A DNA stretch of 64,000 nt from the NCBI GenBank assembly GCA_037975125.1, contig CM075855.1:78092945-78156944 (forward strand), in the 5' to 3' direction. Below, piece after piece: positions 1 to 16,230 of this stretch. Position 1 is the first letter of the stretch, and each line of letters begins with the position of its first letter. This DNA is from Latrodectus hesperus. Its lineage: Eukaryota; Arthropoda; Arachnida; Araneae; Theridiidae. The notes beneath the pieces were generated by a model that worked only from the letters and a program-made list of their open reading frames with translations, ran no database searches and was not told where the DNA came from. The position numbers and the translations under genes were made by a program.

Positions 1-2244
1 GATGGTGAGACCCATATAGTTTGCATTGTTGACTATGGGGATTTTATCATTGTACATTAACAGGTCAGATGTTCTATTGCTTCTAGTGCTTGGTCTTTTA
101 ATGATGAGAAGGTTGGATTTGCTAATGTTTATTTGGACTTTCCAAGTGGAACACCACTCTTCAACTGTATTTAATTTCTTTTGAAGTTTACGGATAGCTA
201 GCTCAATTGATTTGGATTTAACTATTATGCCTGTGTCGTCGGCGTAATATGCAGTGATGCTATTGTGGTCCAATCTATTAACAGGGAAATCAACAGTATA
301 AAACAGGTAGAGAATTGGTCCTAGTATGCTGCCCTGAGGAACTCCGGCCTTGATGTTTCTTTGTGATGATAGACATTTATTATTTCTAATGAAAAACGAT
401 CTGTTAAGTAAGTAGTTTTTTATGAAAAGTATCATATGTGCATTGAAGTTTAAGTTTTTGTTCTTGTAAATTAGACCTTCATGCCATAGTCTATCAAATG
501 CTTTTGCAACGTCAAGCATCACAAAAGTAGAATTTTCTTTGTTCTTTAGTCCTCTGCTGATAAATTCTATAATCCTAAGGAGTTGCTTGGTTGTACTAAG
601 TTCCCTACGGAAACCATATTGCTCATTAGGAAGCTTGTTCATGTAATTTAAAAGGCGATTGTAAATAATTCTTTCTAAAAGTTTTCCCAGTGAAGAGAGG
701 AGACTGATGGGCCGATAGTTGTTTGGAATAGTAAGATCTTTGTGTGGTTTAGGGATCATGATTATGATAGCTTCTTTCCAGGTGTGTGGGAAGTAGCTGA
801 GATGAAGACAGGAGTTGAAAATGAGGGAAAGCTGTTTGATGATATTGTTCGGAAAAGATTTAATCATTTTTATTGGTAATGCAATCTTTACCAGGCGATT
901 TTTTGATATTGAGGTGTTTGATTATTGCATAAAGTTCTTCAGGGGTTGTGGGTTCGAGTCCTGGGTCATCTATGTTTGTTCGGTTTATTTCCTTGTAAGT
1001 ATTATTAATAGTATTTTCAAAATTTTGATCAGTTTCAGTGATGTTCAATTTGAATTGGTCTTCCATAGTGTCCGCAAAGGTCTCGGCTTTTTCTTGATCT
1101 GTATTTATTAAACCCCTTTCACCCTTCAGAGGTTTACAGGTTTGAGTCCTATGTTTCAAGTTTCTGGCAAATTTCCAAACGGAATTATCTTCAGTATTCA
1201 GGGATTTGAGCGTTTCTTCCCATTGCTGGTTCCTATGAGTAGAGCATTTTTCTTTAATTAGTCGATTAAGATTGTTTATTGCCGTTTTATATATAGGATT
1301 GAGCGTCTTCCTGTACTTTTTTCGAATGCGATTTCTAGTTTTAATTAATTCTCTGGTTTCTTGAAGAATTTTGTGGTAGTTATGGATATATTTAATCTCC
1401 TCAGTGGCATCTTTAAAGGCTGTGGATAATTCCAAGTTGAGAGATTGAATTGAGATGTCTATATCTATGGTATTGTTAATGACGGGGGCTGTCCAGTTTC
1501 TTGTGAGCAATATATTATGGTAAAGGTTCCAATTCGTTCTTTTGGTGGTGGTGGGAGTATTACTTTTGCTAATGTTGATTGTAGATATAGTCGGGAGATG
1601 ATCTGAGCTTAAGTCATTGCACACATCAGAAACAATGTGAAAATTTGTGTTGGTTAAGATAATGTCCAAGATGTCTGGGATTTGTGATTGGAAAGTTGGG
1701 TAATAGGTAGGTTCCATGGGGGAGAACACTTTAAGTTGGTTTTTGTTAATGATATCGATCAGTTGTTTGCCATTATTATTGGTTGCTCTGCACCCCCAGT
1801 GTCTGTTTTTACAGTTGTAGTCTCCTAAAGAGATGGTTTTGAAGTTTCCAGAAAATAAGTGTTCAATATCCTTTTGTGTAAGTTTTCTGTGTGGCGGGTT
1901 GTAGACTGCCGAAAATTTAATTTTTATGCCAGCATTGAGTTAGGTAATCACTGAGACTTCCTCGTAGCCTTCATCATTCTTGCTGCTATATAGAGTTGAT
2001 GGAATAGCTCTTTTGACATAAAGAATACCCCACCTCCCCTATAGTGTAATCTATTTGTTGCGTAAACTTTGTAGTTGCTTATGTTGTAGTTTCAACTGCC
2101 GTTGGAGTGAGTCTCTGTGACTGCGCAAATGTCCAAGTCTTTATTAATAATAAAATTTTTAAATTCTTCAAATTTCTTTACTAGGCTCTTGGCATTCCAG
2201 TTTCCAATTTGTAGTAGTTCTAAAGAGATGGGATTATTACTCAT
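1..2244 (-). pseudogene. LINE ORF2 (endonuclease-reverse transcriptase), broken and partial
   Basis: This would encode the enzyme that nicks the target and reverse-transcribes the element RNA. The ATG at 2244-2242 overlaps the stop of ORF1 (2239-2237), a compact arrangement common in LINEs. The first residues are MSNNPISLELLQIGNWNAKS, and INWNA-type openings mark the start of the AP-endonuclease domain. A nonsense codon follows near 2092-2096. The reading frame changes between about 2090 and 1729. The 1729-860 segment covers the C-terminal endonuclease (SSDHLP) and the linker to the RT, ending at KKSPGKD. A further frame change near 860 leads into the RT palm with FDRLWHEG-like, GVPQGS and YADD motifs. 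The 3' part lies outside the window. The protein cannot be made as the sequence stands. Confidence 0.88.
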
Positions 2245-3691
2245 TGTTAGGTTGTGGGTTTTGGCTAATAAGTTGTTGCTGGTTAATGGCTTGCATTACT
2301 CCAGATTTTTGAATATAGTTCACAATGAGTTGTGGCTGGTCAAGTAAACTCTTTGCCTCATGTATTGTATTATTGCTGGTAGCCTGTGCATATGTTTTAT
2401 TCTCTACTACTACTCCTTTAGTGATGCGTATAGTGGTGTTATCTTTGTTTTTAGTTTTTGTTACTTCAATGAAGGTCCTGCATCCCCTAAAGTTCGCAGG
2501 ATGGTCCCCTTGACAGTTCGCACATTTAGCAGGAAGGTCTTTACTTTTTGTGCATAAGTGTGTTAAATGATTTTCTCCGCATTTAACGCAACGTGGTTCA
2601 TGTTTGCAGAGTCTTTGAGAATGATGTAAGTTTTGGCACCTATGGCATTGCGTAGGGCCTCCTCTGTTTTTATATTCTTCTATGCGAACTTTCACTCTGC
2701 CTATGTATTGTAGGTGCTATATTTCCTTTGCTCTATTAGATTTTGGCATTGTAATGAGAAAAAGGGGAAGTTTTTGAGTCTCTCCGTTTCTGCGACGTGT
2801 CATCTGGACAATAGTGCTGATGATGAATCCTTCTTCTATTAAGCTATCAGATATATCAGCTATTTCCGTGTCATGTGGGAGGTCAAGAATTACCTCTTTG
2901 AGTGGTTTATCCTCTGGTAGGAGGTAGGTGTGGTAGCCTGCCTCTATTTTTTCAAGTATTTTGATGGCCGATCTGTGAGATTCAGCGTCTGTGAATTTGA
3001 TTTTCAGTTCGTAAGTTGAGGATTTTGCAGTATAGCCGGTGAGTTTGGCATCTTGGAAGTGTTTATCGAGAGTCTTCCAAGAGAATTTTCTATCTCTGAT
3101 AACAATAGGCGGTATTTTCCTCAATGGCTTAGCCATGATGGAGGGATTTCCATTTTCGTTGTTTTCTCACTGGGAGTGTGTGCTAGTAGAAGGGATATCC
3201 TGTTGTACATCTTTGGTAGTATCCGTGTGTTGGAGTTTTTTATTTTTGGCATCTGCAGTGGAATCTTCGATGAGGGTTTTCTTAGTTTTGTTAGGTGGTT
3301 GTTGATCCTCATTGATTTTTCGAGTTCTTTTAATGCTGTTTTTGTTTTGGTTATTTCCTGAGTTATTATCATCCATAGTAAGGATATCAAATTTATTTTG
3401 CGTTGGAATATCCTGGTTTATGACTTCCGTCATTTCAATAAAGTTATCTTCTGTTGAGGAATCATCTTGACTCGCTTCTTTAGCTTTAATAGTAGCTTCT
3501 TGAGTGATGTGTTTTGCAAAGGTGCAGAGTTTTCCTCTAACAGTTTCCTTGTCTTCGGTAGTAAATTCATCCGAGTTCGTAATGTCGTTCAGCATGCTGC
3601 AGACTTCATCAAGCCTGGCAAACAGTCGTTCCAGCATAATTTTTTGGGTTGCCCGAAAGGCGTCCTGTCTAGTAGGTTTACTAGTTTCCAT
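2237..3691 (-). pseudogene. LINE ORF1 (gag-like nucleic-acid-binding protein), two nonsense codons
   Basis: One continuous frame of 484 codons from the ATG at 3691 is interrupted only by a TGA near 3167-3169 and a TAG near 2717-2719. The N-terminal third is polar and low-complexity. The middle (about 3136-2720) resembles the domain that precedes the zinc knuckles in Jockey gag proteins. The C-terminal part has three knuckles: CHRCQNLHHSQRLC, CVKCGENHLTHLC and CANCQGDHPANFRGC. Gag proteins of this type coat the element RNA and deliver it to the nucleus. I chose the start at 3691 because the open frame upstream of it (to 3844) is AT-rich and unlike gag. Confidence 0.85.
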
Positions 3692-4011
3692 AATCAATCG
3701 AGATTCAAGTGAAGAGATTAGAGAGAGCCTTCCCTGGCCAGGGGAGAACAATGAGCGAGTAAGACCGCTCAGTGACTCCAAAAATTGAATAAAAGTTAAA
3801 GAAAAATAGTAATATATCTTGAAAGAATAACAGCACAAATACAACAGCAGATTCTACTCAGGATAACGTATTATTTACACTTACAAACCAGGAAAAAATG
3901 TGAATATTTAACAATACTTATTACATTCTGACTGGTAGTTAATATTTGAGATTACTTAAAAAATTATTAATGTGGTTTGTTTCCAAACTAAATTGCCAAG
4001 TCACATAGAAA

Positions 4012-4200
4012 GCGGCCGAGCTGGCAGCCGTATGGTTAGCGCTCTTGCCTTCGGTTCAACAGTTCGTGGGTTCGAATCGCACCTTGGGCATGGATGTTTA
4101 TAGTGGTTCAGAATCCACTTTAAACCGTAGGTCACGGTCTAATTAGCCCTCGAGTGCAAAAAATGAACGTTGAGCGACAAACAAACACATGGAAAGCGAA
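4012..4200 (+). repeat. tRNA-derived SINE
   Basis: The head has a Pol III A box (TGGTTAGCGCTC near 4034) and a B box (GGGTTCGAATCGC near 4069) about 35 bp apart, as in a tRNA. The acceptor arms do not pair and there is no good anticodon arm. A tRNA-unrelated body follows (TTGGGCATGGATGTTTATAG and onward) and runs to roughly 4200. The same kind of head recurs at 14441, 15268 and 38817 with different bodies, so these are SINEs rather than tRNA genes. Boundaries are approximate. Confidence 0.75.
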
Positions 4201-5985
4201 AGAAGGCGTCCTTAAAGGTGGGCACATATTAAAAGAGGGGCGTTAACCAATCGGTAGTTCAGCTCGGGAACAGTTTTCGTTTGGAAAAGGGAAGACTTAG
4301 TCTTGGTCGAGGTTTTCTAGCAAAGGAGAAGAGCCAGTCTCCATGTGATTATCAACAAAGATGCTCCAATGCTGTTGAATCTAGGGCCATCAATTGATAA
4401 TGATTTCTGGTTTTTTGCGAACAAAACAATCAAAGACGAGATAAATATAAAAATTTTTAAATAAAATGCGGGAATAAAAACCGTTGAAGCTGTGTGTGGA
4501 ATAAATCAGTGCAATTCTATAATGGAAGCTAGAGCAAAAGAAATTTGCTCCCGTCGTGAAAAGCAAAATAAGACAGTTTTTAAATAATAACTTTCATCAA
4601 AAAATGAATAAATCCAACCAAGTGAAAGGTAAGTGAAACTTCCTTAATTGTAGTTATTAGTTCCCCAGATTAGAATAAAAATAATGAAAATGCTCCTAAA
4701 AAATAAATGGTAAGAATCTTGTAAACGTACATGAAAATTCTATTGAAAACATTGCTTTATCAAATGCAAATTGTTCCAATACTAAGCTAAATCATAATTC
4801 TTTAAAAAGTATTAAAAATGTATCCATAATACACAGAAAACTCAAACTCTGAAAGAAAAATTAATGTTTAAGTAAGAGTGAAAGGGATAATATCCTCTGA
4901 AATTAGTTAAATTCACCATTAAAAATGAAGATATGCATGTTGATGCAGTTCATCCTGGTAAAAATAATAAAAGGCCAAATGATGACATAATAAGTTCAAG
5001 GAATACTGATGATCATGAGGAATTTAAAATATATAAATACAAAAATCATACTTATTAAGATTTTGTAAAAATAATAATTTAAAGGGAAAAAATAAAACAG
5101 TTAGCAAAAATTTAATTCGCAATAAAAATAAATTTTCTATTTAGAAAACAAAAGTAACGAAAACCGAAATGAATTTCCAAAATAAACATCAAACAATTAC
5201 AAATAACAACCAAACAAATGGAAATACCCAATTACTTACAATACCACGAAATCAAGAAGTTAAAAAAAAAGAAACAATTGATCCCCAAAAAAATTTTAAT
5301 GACAAAATATATTAATAAACAAGTTTAACACTCAGGTACTACCTCTATCATTATTCAAACAAATAGAAGCATAAAAAATAATAAAACTAAATCAAAACAA
5401 AATTGAAGAAAATGATTTTAGCATTAAAACATCAGGTGAGAATTTAAAAGTCACATGCAAGAATCCAGAAACTCATAGGGAAATAACCATACTCCTCAAG
5501 GAGAATAACATTCACCATTTCATTATACATGGTATCAGCGAAAAGCCAGGAAAAATTGTAGGGAAATACCTTCCAATACACATGGATTTACAAGAGAATA
5601 AAGAGAAAATAGAAAAAAAGAATTTCAAAGTTCTAAAATAACCCAACTGAGAAGATCAAAAGAGCAATACAAGCTACCTATTTTCCAGATAGAGTTAAAT
5701 AAAACTGAATTTATGGAATAAATCTGTCAAATAGAAGAACTTTGTGGTATAATAATAACAGTAGAAGCCTATAAAGACAGGTCTGGAACCTACCAATGTT
5801 ATAAACGTCAGTCATGGAACCACGGTTTCAAAAACTACTTTTGTAAAGCAAAATGTCTTAAATGTGCAGGAGATCTCTGCACTAGGGATTGTACAAAATC
5901 AAAAGACACTCTTCAAAATTATATCAATTGTGGAGGATCACATTTAGCAAAAAAGAGAAACAACCCAAAGGCGCTAAAATAAATA

Positions 5986-6315
5986 CATACATACAAAGCG
6001 GTGTAGGCGAACTCCAGACTATACCTTTAGGTTAACGGATTTCGAATACTTGCCCATCGCCAAATGCCTCGTAAATTTGAACCACGGTCTGGTGACAATG
6101 ACATACCATGATTCGAACCTTCCTGTCCACATCCACGCCACACCAGTGGAAGGACGTTGGACGTTACATATTAACACTGATACATCCCACAGAGCTCCAG
6201 CAACTCAGTCAGGGAGCATATGTGGTCACGCTCCCAATACATGCCCATGGCAAATATTACACTTTGTTGATCTGATCGGGAAGCGGCTTGCAGCTGCTGA
6301 GCCACTGGAACTCTC
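5986..6315 (-). repeat. 330-bp GC-richer interspersed repeat inserted in the LINE gag region
   Basis: The segment is flanked by a perfect 12-bp direct repeat, CTAAAATAAATA, at 5974-5985 and 6316-6327, which looks like a target-site duplication. Removing it rejoins the gag remnants. On the minus strand it carries GGTTCGAATC (6111-6120), a B-box-like motif, so a Pol III-derived SINE is likely. Its base composition is clearly less AT-rich than its surroundings. The open frame at 6050-6319 is a chance product of this composition. Confidence 0.7.
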
Positions 6316-8232
6316 CTAAAATAAATAGGAATACATTCCCAAACGCCAGAACCAAAACCAACATTGCATGGGCACAAGTAACAGCAGGAAATAACTTAAA
6401 AGAACAGTGTCCTCTGCTAACAAGCATCAGTCAATATAACGTCCAAAACTTCTCTGCAATCAGAAACTTCTAGAAATAATAAAATTTTGCCAAATAGTGA
6501 ACCAAATTTTTGGAAATAAACTTTAAGAATCTAATAATAAAATAGCTGAAATAACAAACACTAAAATGAAGGAACTTTTCAATACCGTCGGAAATCTGTC
6601 AAGCACTCACACAAACACAAACAATGACTAATAAAATGGAATGCACAAGGTATTCAGAATAAAAACAAGAATTAATCATTTTTATAGAAGAACATGCCCC
6701 AGATATGATTTTAATTCAAGAAACTTTTCTAAAATCTAATGATAAAAATAAGCTTACCAAACTATAATTTCTTACACAATGCGAGACTATGTTCCCCCAT
6801 ATATCTTAAAAGAGGAACAGGCATCTTCATTAAAAACTATTGGCAATACATACAAATAGAAAGCCCTACCTTTAACTACATAGAGTCCATAATAATCAAA
6901 CTCCACGCAGAAAATGAAGAAAAATCTCCATTTACATATACCCCCAGACACAACTACAAACTTCAACCAAGACATACACACCCTAGTTACTTTAAATTAC
7001 AAAACAATAATAGGTGGTGACTTTAACAATAAACATAGAAACTGGAACTGTCGAACCGTTAATAGAAATGGAAATTTTCACAAAAATTATATCGAAAATG
7101 CAAATCTAACATTACTAACACAAGATTCCTCAAATTAGAAAAAACTTGCCAAATATCCTGGACTTTGCCATAGCAAGAGACCCTCCACAAATAATCATAA
7201 TAAATACATTAAACGAACTTTCTTAAGATCATTTCTCAGTTGAATTTATTCTTAACATAATTATGAAAGATAAACCCTCACTGCACAAGGACAAAACCAA
7301 AAAATATAAATATCAAACCCATCTCAAAACACGAAACTGGAACATCAAACCCCTTAAAACAAAACAGAACTTAAAATAAAATCGCTCAAATTACAAAAAT
7401 ATTCAAACAGCTTATCAAAATTCAACACAAAAATCTTCCACCCCTTACAGAAATAAAAAAAACTAATAATGCAAATGAATAAAATCAGACTAAAATACGA
7501 AGAAAATAAAGACCCAAAAGACAAAAAGCAATCTAACTCTAAGTAGCAAAATAGAAAATTCACTCAATAAATATCAACAAGGGAAATGGTAACACTTCAT
7601 TGAAAAAACTCAAAATGACTCCCTCTGGAATGCAAAAGTAATTAAAAACTAAATACGCACAAATTCCAGCACTTCAACACGATGGATTAAAAATAATGTT
7701 AATTCAGGAGAAAACAGAAATAATTGCTTGACACTCTAAAAAACAATTTGAAAACAGTAATAAAGCATATACAAACACAAAAACCGTAATAGAAGACACA
7801 ATCAAAGAACTAGAAACAGCAAATTTCAAAATTAATATCAAAAAAATTATACCGTATCAAATTATAAAATATCATCAAAAAACTAAAGAACTGCAAAGCT
7901 CCAGGACAAGCTCAAATTACTAACAACATGCTAAAATAATTAAAAATTAATTCAATTTTTAATATAACACAAACAATAGCAAAATTTAACAAACATACCT
8001 TACAAATATATAGAAAACAGCCATCATAAAACCTCTGCCTAAAAGCCTGGAAAAAACCAGACACTGAGAGAATATTTTAGACCAATAAACCTCTATTCAC
8101 TATTAGCAAAATAGCAGAAAAACATATCACAACAAGTTAATAATTTCATTAGAAACAATAAAATAATTATTTACGAACAATTCGGATTTAGGCCAACTAT
8201 ACACCAACTTCTCAGAAATAGAGAATTTATAC

Positions 8233-8592
8233 ATGATAGCTGATATCTACGGACAGGCAACTGCTGCAGTAAAGCAGGATGTGGTCAAAGCTTTCGATCA
8301 GGTCTGGATCGAAGGTCTACTTTACAAATTACTCAGCATAAAATTCCCGACATACCTCATAATACTAATAAAACCATACCTCGCAAACAGAAAATTTAGT
8401 GTAAGTTATGAAAATTGCAATTCTTCACCCAATGAAATTAAAAGTGGAATTCCGCAAAGAAGTAAACTAGATCTAATTCTCTTCTTAATACGTGTCAATG
8501 ACATCTCAAAATCCAAAACTCATAAAATGACTTCTTTTGCAGATGACACAGCAATATTAACGAGAGGTATACTAAGTAATATTTTAATATAG
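8233..8592 (+). pseudogene. RT palm fragment of the decayed LINE
   Basis: About 120 codons remain open here. Recognisable blocks are KAFDQVWIEGLLYKL (RT motif A region), GIPQRSKLDLILF (a damaged GxPQGSxLgPxLF block) and SFADDTAIL (motif C, with FADD replacing YADD). The family normally has G-S where this copy has R-S, so the copy is not expected to be active. Upstream and downstream parts of the RT are interrupted by stops. Confidence 0.85.
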
Positions 8593-9109
8593 GAATTCTT
8601 AACCAATACTTATATATACTAACTACATAACTTAAGAGATGGAAAATGAATTTTAACATTGACAAAACACATCTTTTCTTTCGTAAACTTCCCTATAAGT
8701 TAATTGTTCAAAATAAAACAACAGAATGGCAACTAAAAGTTGACTACCTGGGAACAATCATGGACAGAAGATTCACACGGAATTGAAAATCAAATTGAAA
8801 AAATTAGGAATAAATTCAACGCGATGAAAGTAAACATCTTCCCATTAATTGGGAAAAATTGTACATTAAACATCAAAAATAAAAAATTAATCCACACAAC
8901 CACTCTGAAACCAATAATTATGTATGCATTACCAATTTACGGTTCCACAGCGAAATCAAATTTTCAAAAAAACTAGAGTCTTCAAAGTATCTCACTTAGA
9001 GTGATTACAAATGCTCCATGATATTACAGAAAGAAATTAGACATGATACAGGAATCCCAACACTATAATTAAATACATCACATACAACAAGCAGAAAAAT
9101 TTAGAATTC

Positions 9110-9430
9110 TCAGGGTTTGTTTACGTACTCACTATGAAGCGTTTCCAAATGTCGTTTAAGTTTATTAGGTTTCATGCTGTCTGTCACCAACATTTTTGAG
9201 CAAATGATATACCGGGGCCTTTCTTCTTCATTTACTTCAGTACTAGTGAACCCTAAATTTAGGTATTCTTGAGAATATTTTCTTGATTTTATTTTCGGAA
9301 CCACGCTTGTCTGTGTACTTTTTGATGCTTGTCTATCGTCTAATGCTCGCTTACGTCCGCTTAAAAATTTATCCATGATTCTGCATAAGTCTACTGCCGT
9401 TAATATTTGTTGTTGTTGTGTTGTGTCCAA
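9110..9430 (-). pseudogene. N-terminal fragment of a hAT transposase (ZBED5-like)
   Basis: 106 codons starting MDTTQQQQ. The stretch from about residue 50 (KYSQEYLNLGFTS) through the CSKM and LKRHLETLHSEY region is characteristic of hAT transposases related to vertebrate ZBED5/ZMYM6-like proteins, where a BED-like Cys/His finger binds DNA. Here one expected Cys is present (ICSKM) together with the His pair (H...H near the end). The RNase-H-like catalytic core is absent, since the frame ends at the junction with LINE sequence. Confidence 0.75.
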
Positions 9431-10066
9431 TCCTTCAGGATCTAGCGGCAGCTAGATCAAATCCATGATTCCATGCACCCCAGCAAAATCAAGCACCAGG
9501 AGAGGGCTGTTGTGAACATCCTCTAAAGTGAGCCCCAAACAATCGAGAATCCGTGAATATTTAATACGGTGAATTGCAATTACACGAAAATATATATAAC
9601 ATACACATTCAGAATAGATTAAATAGCGATAGAAGGATTGACTCGAATGAGATTGTCAGGAATGGAAATTGGTGTCATAGAACTTTCTCCTTCTCCCTAT
9701 GAGAAAACATTAGTTCACATCTGTGCACGCTCTTAACTTAACTTTTAAGCTAACCAGACAAATTCCAGAAAAATCGAAACTTCTCGCGAAACCGTGAGAA
9801 TGACCGACATGGCGGGACGCAAGAGCAATAAAAAGGCATAGGATTTTCGTTTTTTCAATGCTGAGGATCGGTGTTGTAAAATGTCAATAAATTTCCGTGT
9901 CCTTGGTAATTTGTAAAGTTTAAAATTAAGGTTGTAGTGTAGGTTTAGCGCCAAATTACACAAAATTATTGTATACATTTTATTGTATGCGGTGGGGAGA
10001 GAGGGCGCGATGAAAATTATGATTGAAAATTGTGGACCGCGAATACTAAAAGGTTGAGAAACACTG
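9110..10066 (-). mobile_element. Truncated hAT-superfamily transposon, 5' end
   Basis: The outer end at 10051-10066 reads AGGTTGAGAAACACTG on the plus strand, a hAT-type terminal inverted repeat and the same as the ends of the complete small element at 15298-15938 over about 13 bases. Moving inward, the transposase N-terminus begins at 9430 and breaks off at about 9110, where decayed LINE sequence begins. The other terminus is missing. The break is either an old deletion or the edge of another insertion. Confidence 0.7.
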
Positions 10067-14280
<4,214 letters not shown>

Positions 14281-14440
14281 ATACATATATATATAATCTT
14301 TCTTTTATAACAAATGAAAGCATTTCAAATTATTTAATATGAGCGATAACTAATGATATAAAATGGTAACCAGCAAAGATATTTTTTCATTAAATAATTG
14401 AACGAAGAAAATTTAAACACGTTTACATTTTTTTTAACAA

Positions 14441-14515
14441 GGCCGTGGTGGCATGGTTGTGTGTTCGTTATCGGGAAATAGTGAGTTTGAATCCCGAATC
14501 AATCGATTAAATAAT
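14441..14515 (+). repeat. Degenerate tRNA-like SINE head
   Basis: The order GGCCGTGGTGGCATGGTTGTG and GAGTTTGAATCCCGA resembles tRNA A and B boxes at the correct spacing. The acceptor stem does not pair and no body could be delimited. It is probably a decayed copy of a SINE head rather than a tRNA gene. Confidence 0.5.
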
Positions 14516-15267
14516 GTATGATATTTTTTCTGTATCGATAATAAATACTTTATTCAACACAGCTGAAATTCACTTTTGTCTATTTCTTATACAAGCTAAA
14601 ATGCTCACGCAAATGAAATAGTGTATTGCAACTCTGAAGCTAAAAATAGTAGATTGAAATCGAAAATTTCTATTTGATTTCCTGATAAACAGAAACTTTT
14701 CAGTCTTATCAATAACTGCTAAAACAGAAATACAAATTTAGAACTTTGGAGTTCATACACACAAATACACACGGAGAGAGAATAGCATCTGCTTAATCTG
14801 TAAAAATAAGCTTAAAGAACTATGTTTAAAAATATTTGTTTACAAAATAACTAAAATTAATCTATATGTATAAACACAAGTACAATCAGTCAAAAAAGTA
14901 TTGGGACACTTGGGATGAGTAACATGTAAAGCTATTTATAAAAATATTTATCACATAATAACAAAAGCAAAAGTAATCAAGAGGTGCTTTAACATTTGGT
15001 ATACACTATATAATTAAAATTTTGCTAATATTTTAGCTTTATAATTTGATATAGCTTTTTGAATATAATTTAAAGGCAAACAAGGGTCAAAAAAGTATTG
15101 GGACACTTTTGAAATGAGCAAGTAAAACAATAAATATGTCATACAAAATAAAATTTAATTTGCTACCAATTTTTTTAAACAATACTTTTCATAATGAGTT
15201 GTCAATAACATGACCTATTTGTTCAATCGAGGTAAAGAGTTTATTTACAAGTGCGCTAAACTACTTG

Positions 15268-16230
15268 GAGGGCGCTCCGTGGCTGAATGGTCTAAAGCAG
15301 TGTTTCTCAACTGAATTTACTCCAAGGACCGGTAAAATATTTCGGCACGTTCGCGCGGACCGGTAATATTAATAATTTGACCCAATGCACAATTTTTCAC
15401 AAAGATAAATCATGAAGACATGCATAATTTTTAAAGCATTTTGTTTGTTATAATTTACATTTGTATATTCAACTTACTTATATAATATTGCATCGAGAAT
15501 AAAAGCACCAAAACTTAATTAAAACTCCAAGAAAATTCCAACGTGAATGATATATATTTTTTTTAATTAATATATTAGCCAAAACAACAATGAGTCGAAA
15601 TGTGAACAACGTAAGTAGATACCAAATAAGCAAAAAATAATTTACCAAAATAAAGGATATATAAAAACTAAAATTAATGAGATTGCTGCTGGTCTATAAT
15701 TATAATAGACTGGCAACGCTGGTGGTACGGCAATTTATGAAACGTGTTTAGGTACATAGTTGCCAGTTTGTTGTATTTTTCATCAAAGACTACATTATTT
15801 TTTAAACTAGTAAACTATTATTATTGTAATGTAGGTACTGTATCGGTGGTCGGCCTATAAAAGCTGGATATTTCGCGGACCGGTAAATATTTCTTGCGGA
15901 CCGGTACCGGTCCGCGGACCGGCGGTTGAGAAACACTGGTCTAAAGCATCATCGCTTGAGCGTGTAGAAGTGTGGGTTCGATTCCCACCGTGGCCCTGGG
16001 TGTTTTCTTCGTTATTCTTCTGTGGTTGTACATCTGTCATTGTGCTATTTGTCCTAATATCGACGAAGACTTACAAGCGGATCTCAAGAATCAAGCATAC
16101 AAGTCTGAATATATGTAATGTAATAAAGTACTTGGACGTCAGTTTCTCACCTATGCGCATAAAGTGTACAAAAGTTTAAACCTAGGCTGACAATAAACGG
16201 TCGGAGAAGGCTGCTGCTCACGGGAAAAGC
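15268..16230 (+). repeat. tRNA-derived SINE split by a hAT element
   Basis: The head reads GGGCGCTCCGTGGCTGAATG, then TCTAAAGC, is interrupted at 15298-15938, and resumes with ATCATCGCTTGAGCG and a B box, GGGTTCGATTCCCACC (15973-15988). Removing the insert and one copy of the duplicated GTCTAAAG restores a continuous tRNA-like head. The body continues for perhaps 240 bp and its 3' end is not clear. Confidence 0.7.
15298..15938. mobile_element. Non-autonomous hAT element (MITE-like), 641 bp
   Basis: Terminal inverted repeats CAGTGTTTCTCAAC are at both ends, with a perfect 8-bp target duplication GTCTAAAG at 15290-15297 and 15939-15946, as expected for hAT. Subterminal GGACCGGTA repeats are dense at both ends, including GGACCGGTACCGGTCCGCGG near 15898-15917. 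There is no transposase, so an element such as the relative left at 9110-10066 must have supplied the enzyme. Confidence 0.92.

Larger units (their letters stand above)
1..3790 (-). mobile_element. Jockey-like non-LTR retrotransposon (LINE), 3' end beyond the window
   Basis: Reading leftwards on the minus strand there is a gag-like ORF1 with three CCHC knuckles, then an ORF2 with an endonuclease region and a reverse transcriptase that runs off the left edge. The RT shows the GVPQGS block near 320-340 and the YADD catalytic motif near 240-250. This order is typical of the Jockey/CR1-type LINE superfamily. The 5' boundary is approximate: ORF1 starts at 3691 and non-coding sequence, presumably 5' UTR, extends towards 3790. 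Lesions are few: two nonsense codons in ORF1, one early nonsense codon and at least two frame changes in ORF2. Confidence 0.9.
4250..9110 (+). mobile_element. Heavily decayed plus-strand LINE of the same Jockey-like group
   Basis: Scattered coding blocks in the right order show an old LINE. Gag zinc-knuckle remnants lie at about 5790-5960 (CLKCAGDLCTRDC, INCGGSHLA). The endonuclease lies at about 6630-7270, with GDFNNKHRNWNCR near 7015-7050. The RT lies at about 8080-8600. Later 3' coding remnants reach about 9110, where the sequence switches abruptly to hAT DNA. Stops and frame changes are dense. A 330-bp foreign insertion splits the gag C-terminus at 5986-6315. The 5' boundary is uncertain. 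Confidence 0.8.

Noticed and set aside
815..1111. 98-codon open frame on the plus strand
   Set aside because: Antisense shadow of the LINE ORF2.
4015..4083. Possible tRNA gene (A and B boxes present)
   Set aside because: Acceptor and anticodon arms do not form, and a SINE body follows; the same holds at 14441, 15268 and 38817.
6050..6319. 89-codon open frame on the plus strand
   Set aside because: It lies inside the 330-bp inserted repeat and reflects its base composition; no protein motif.
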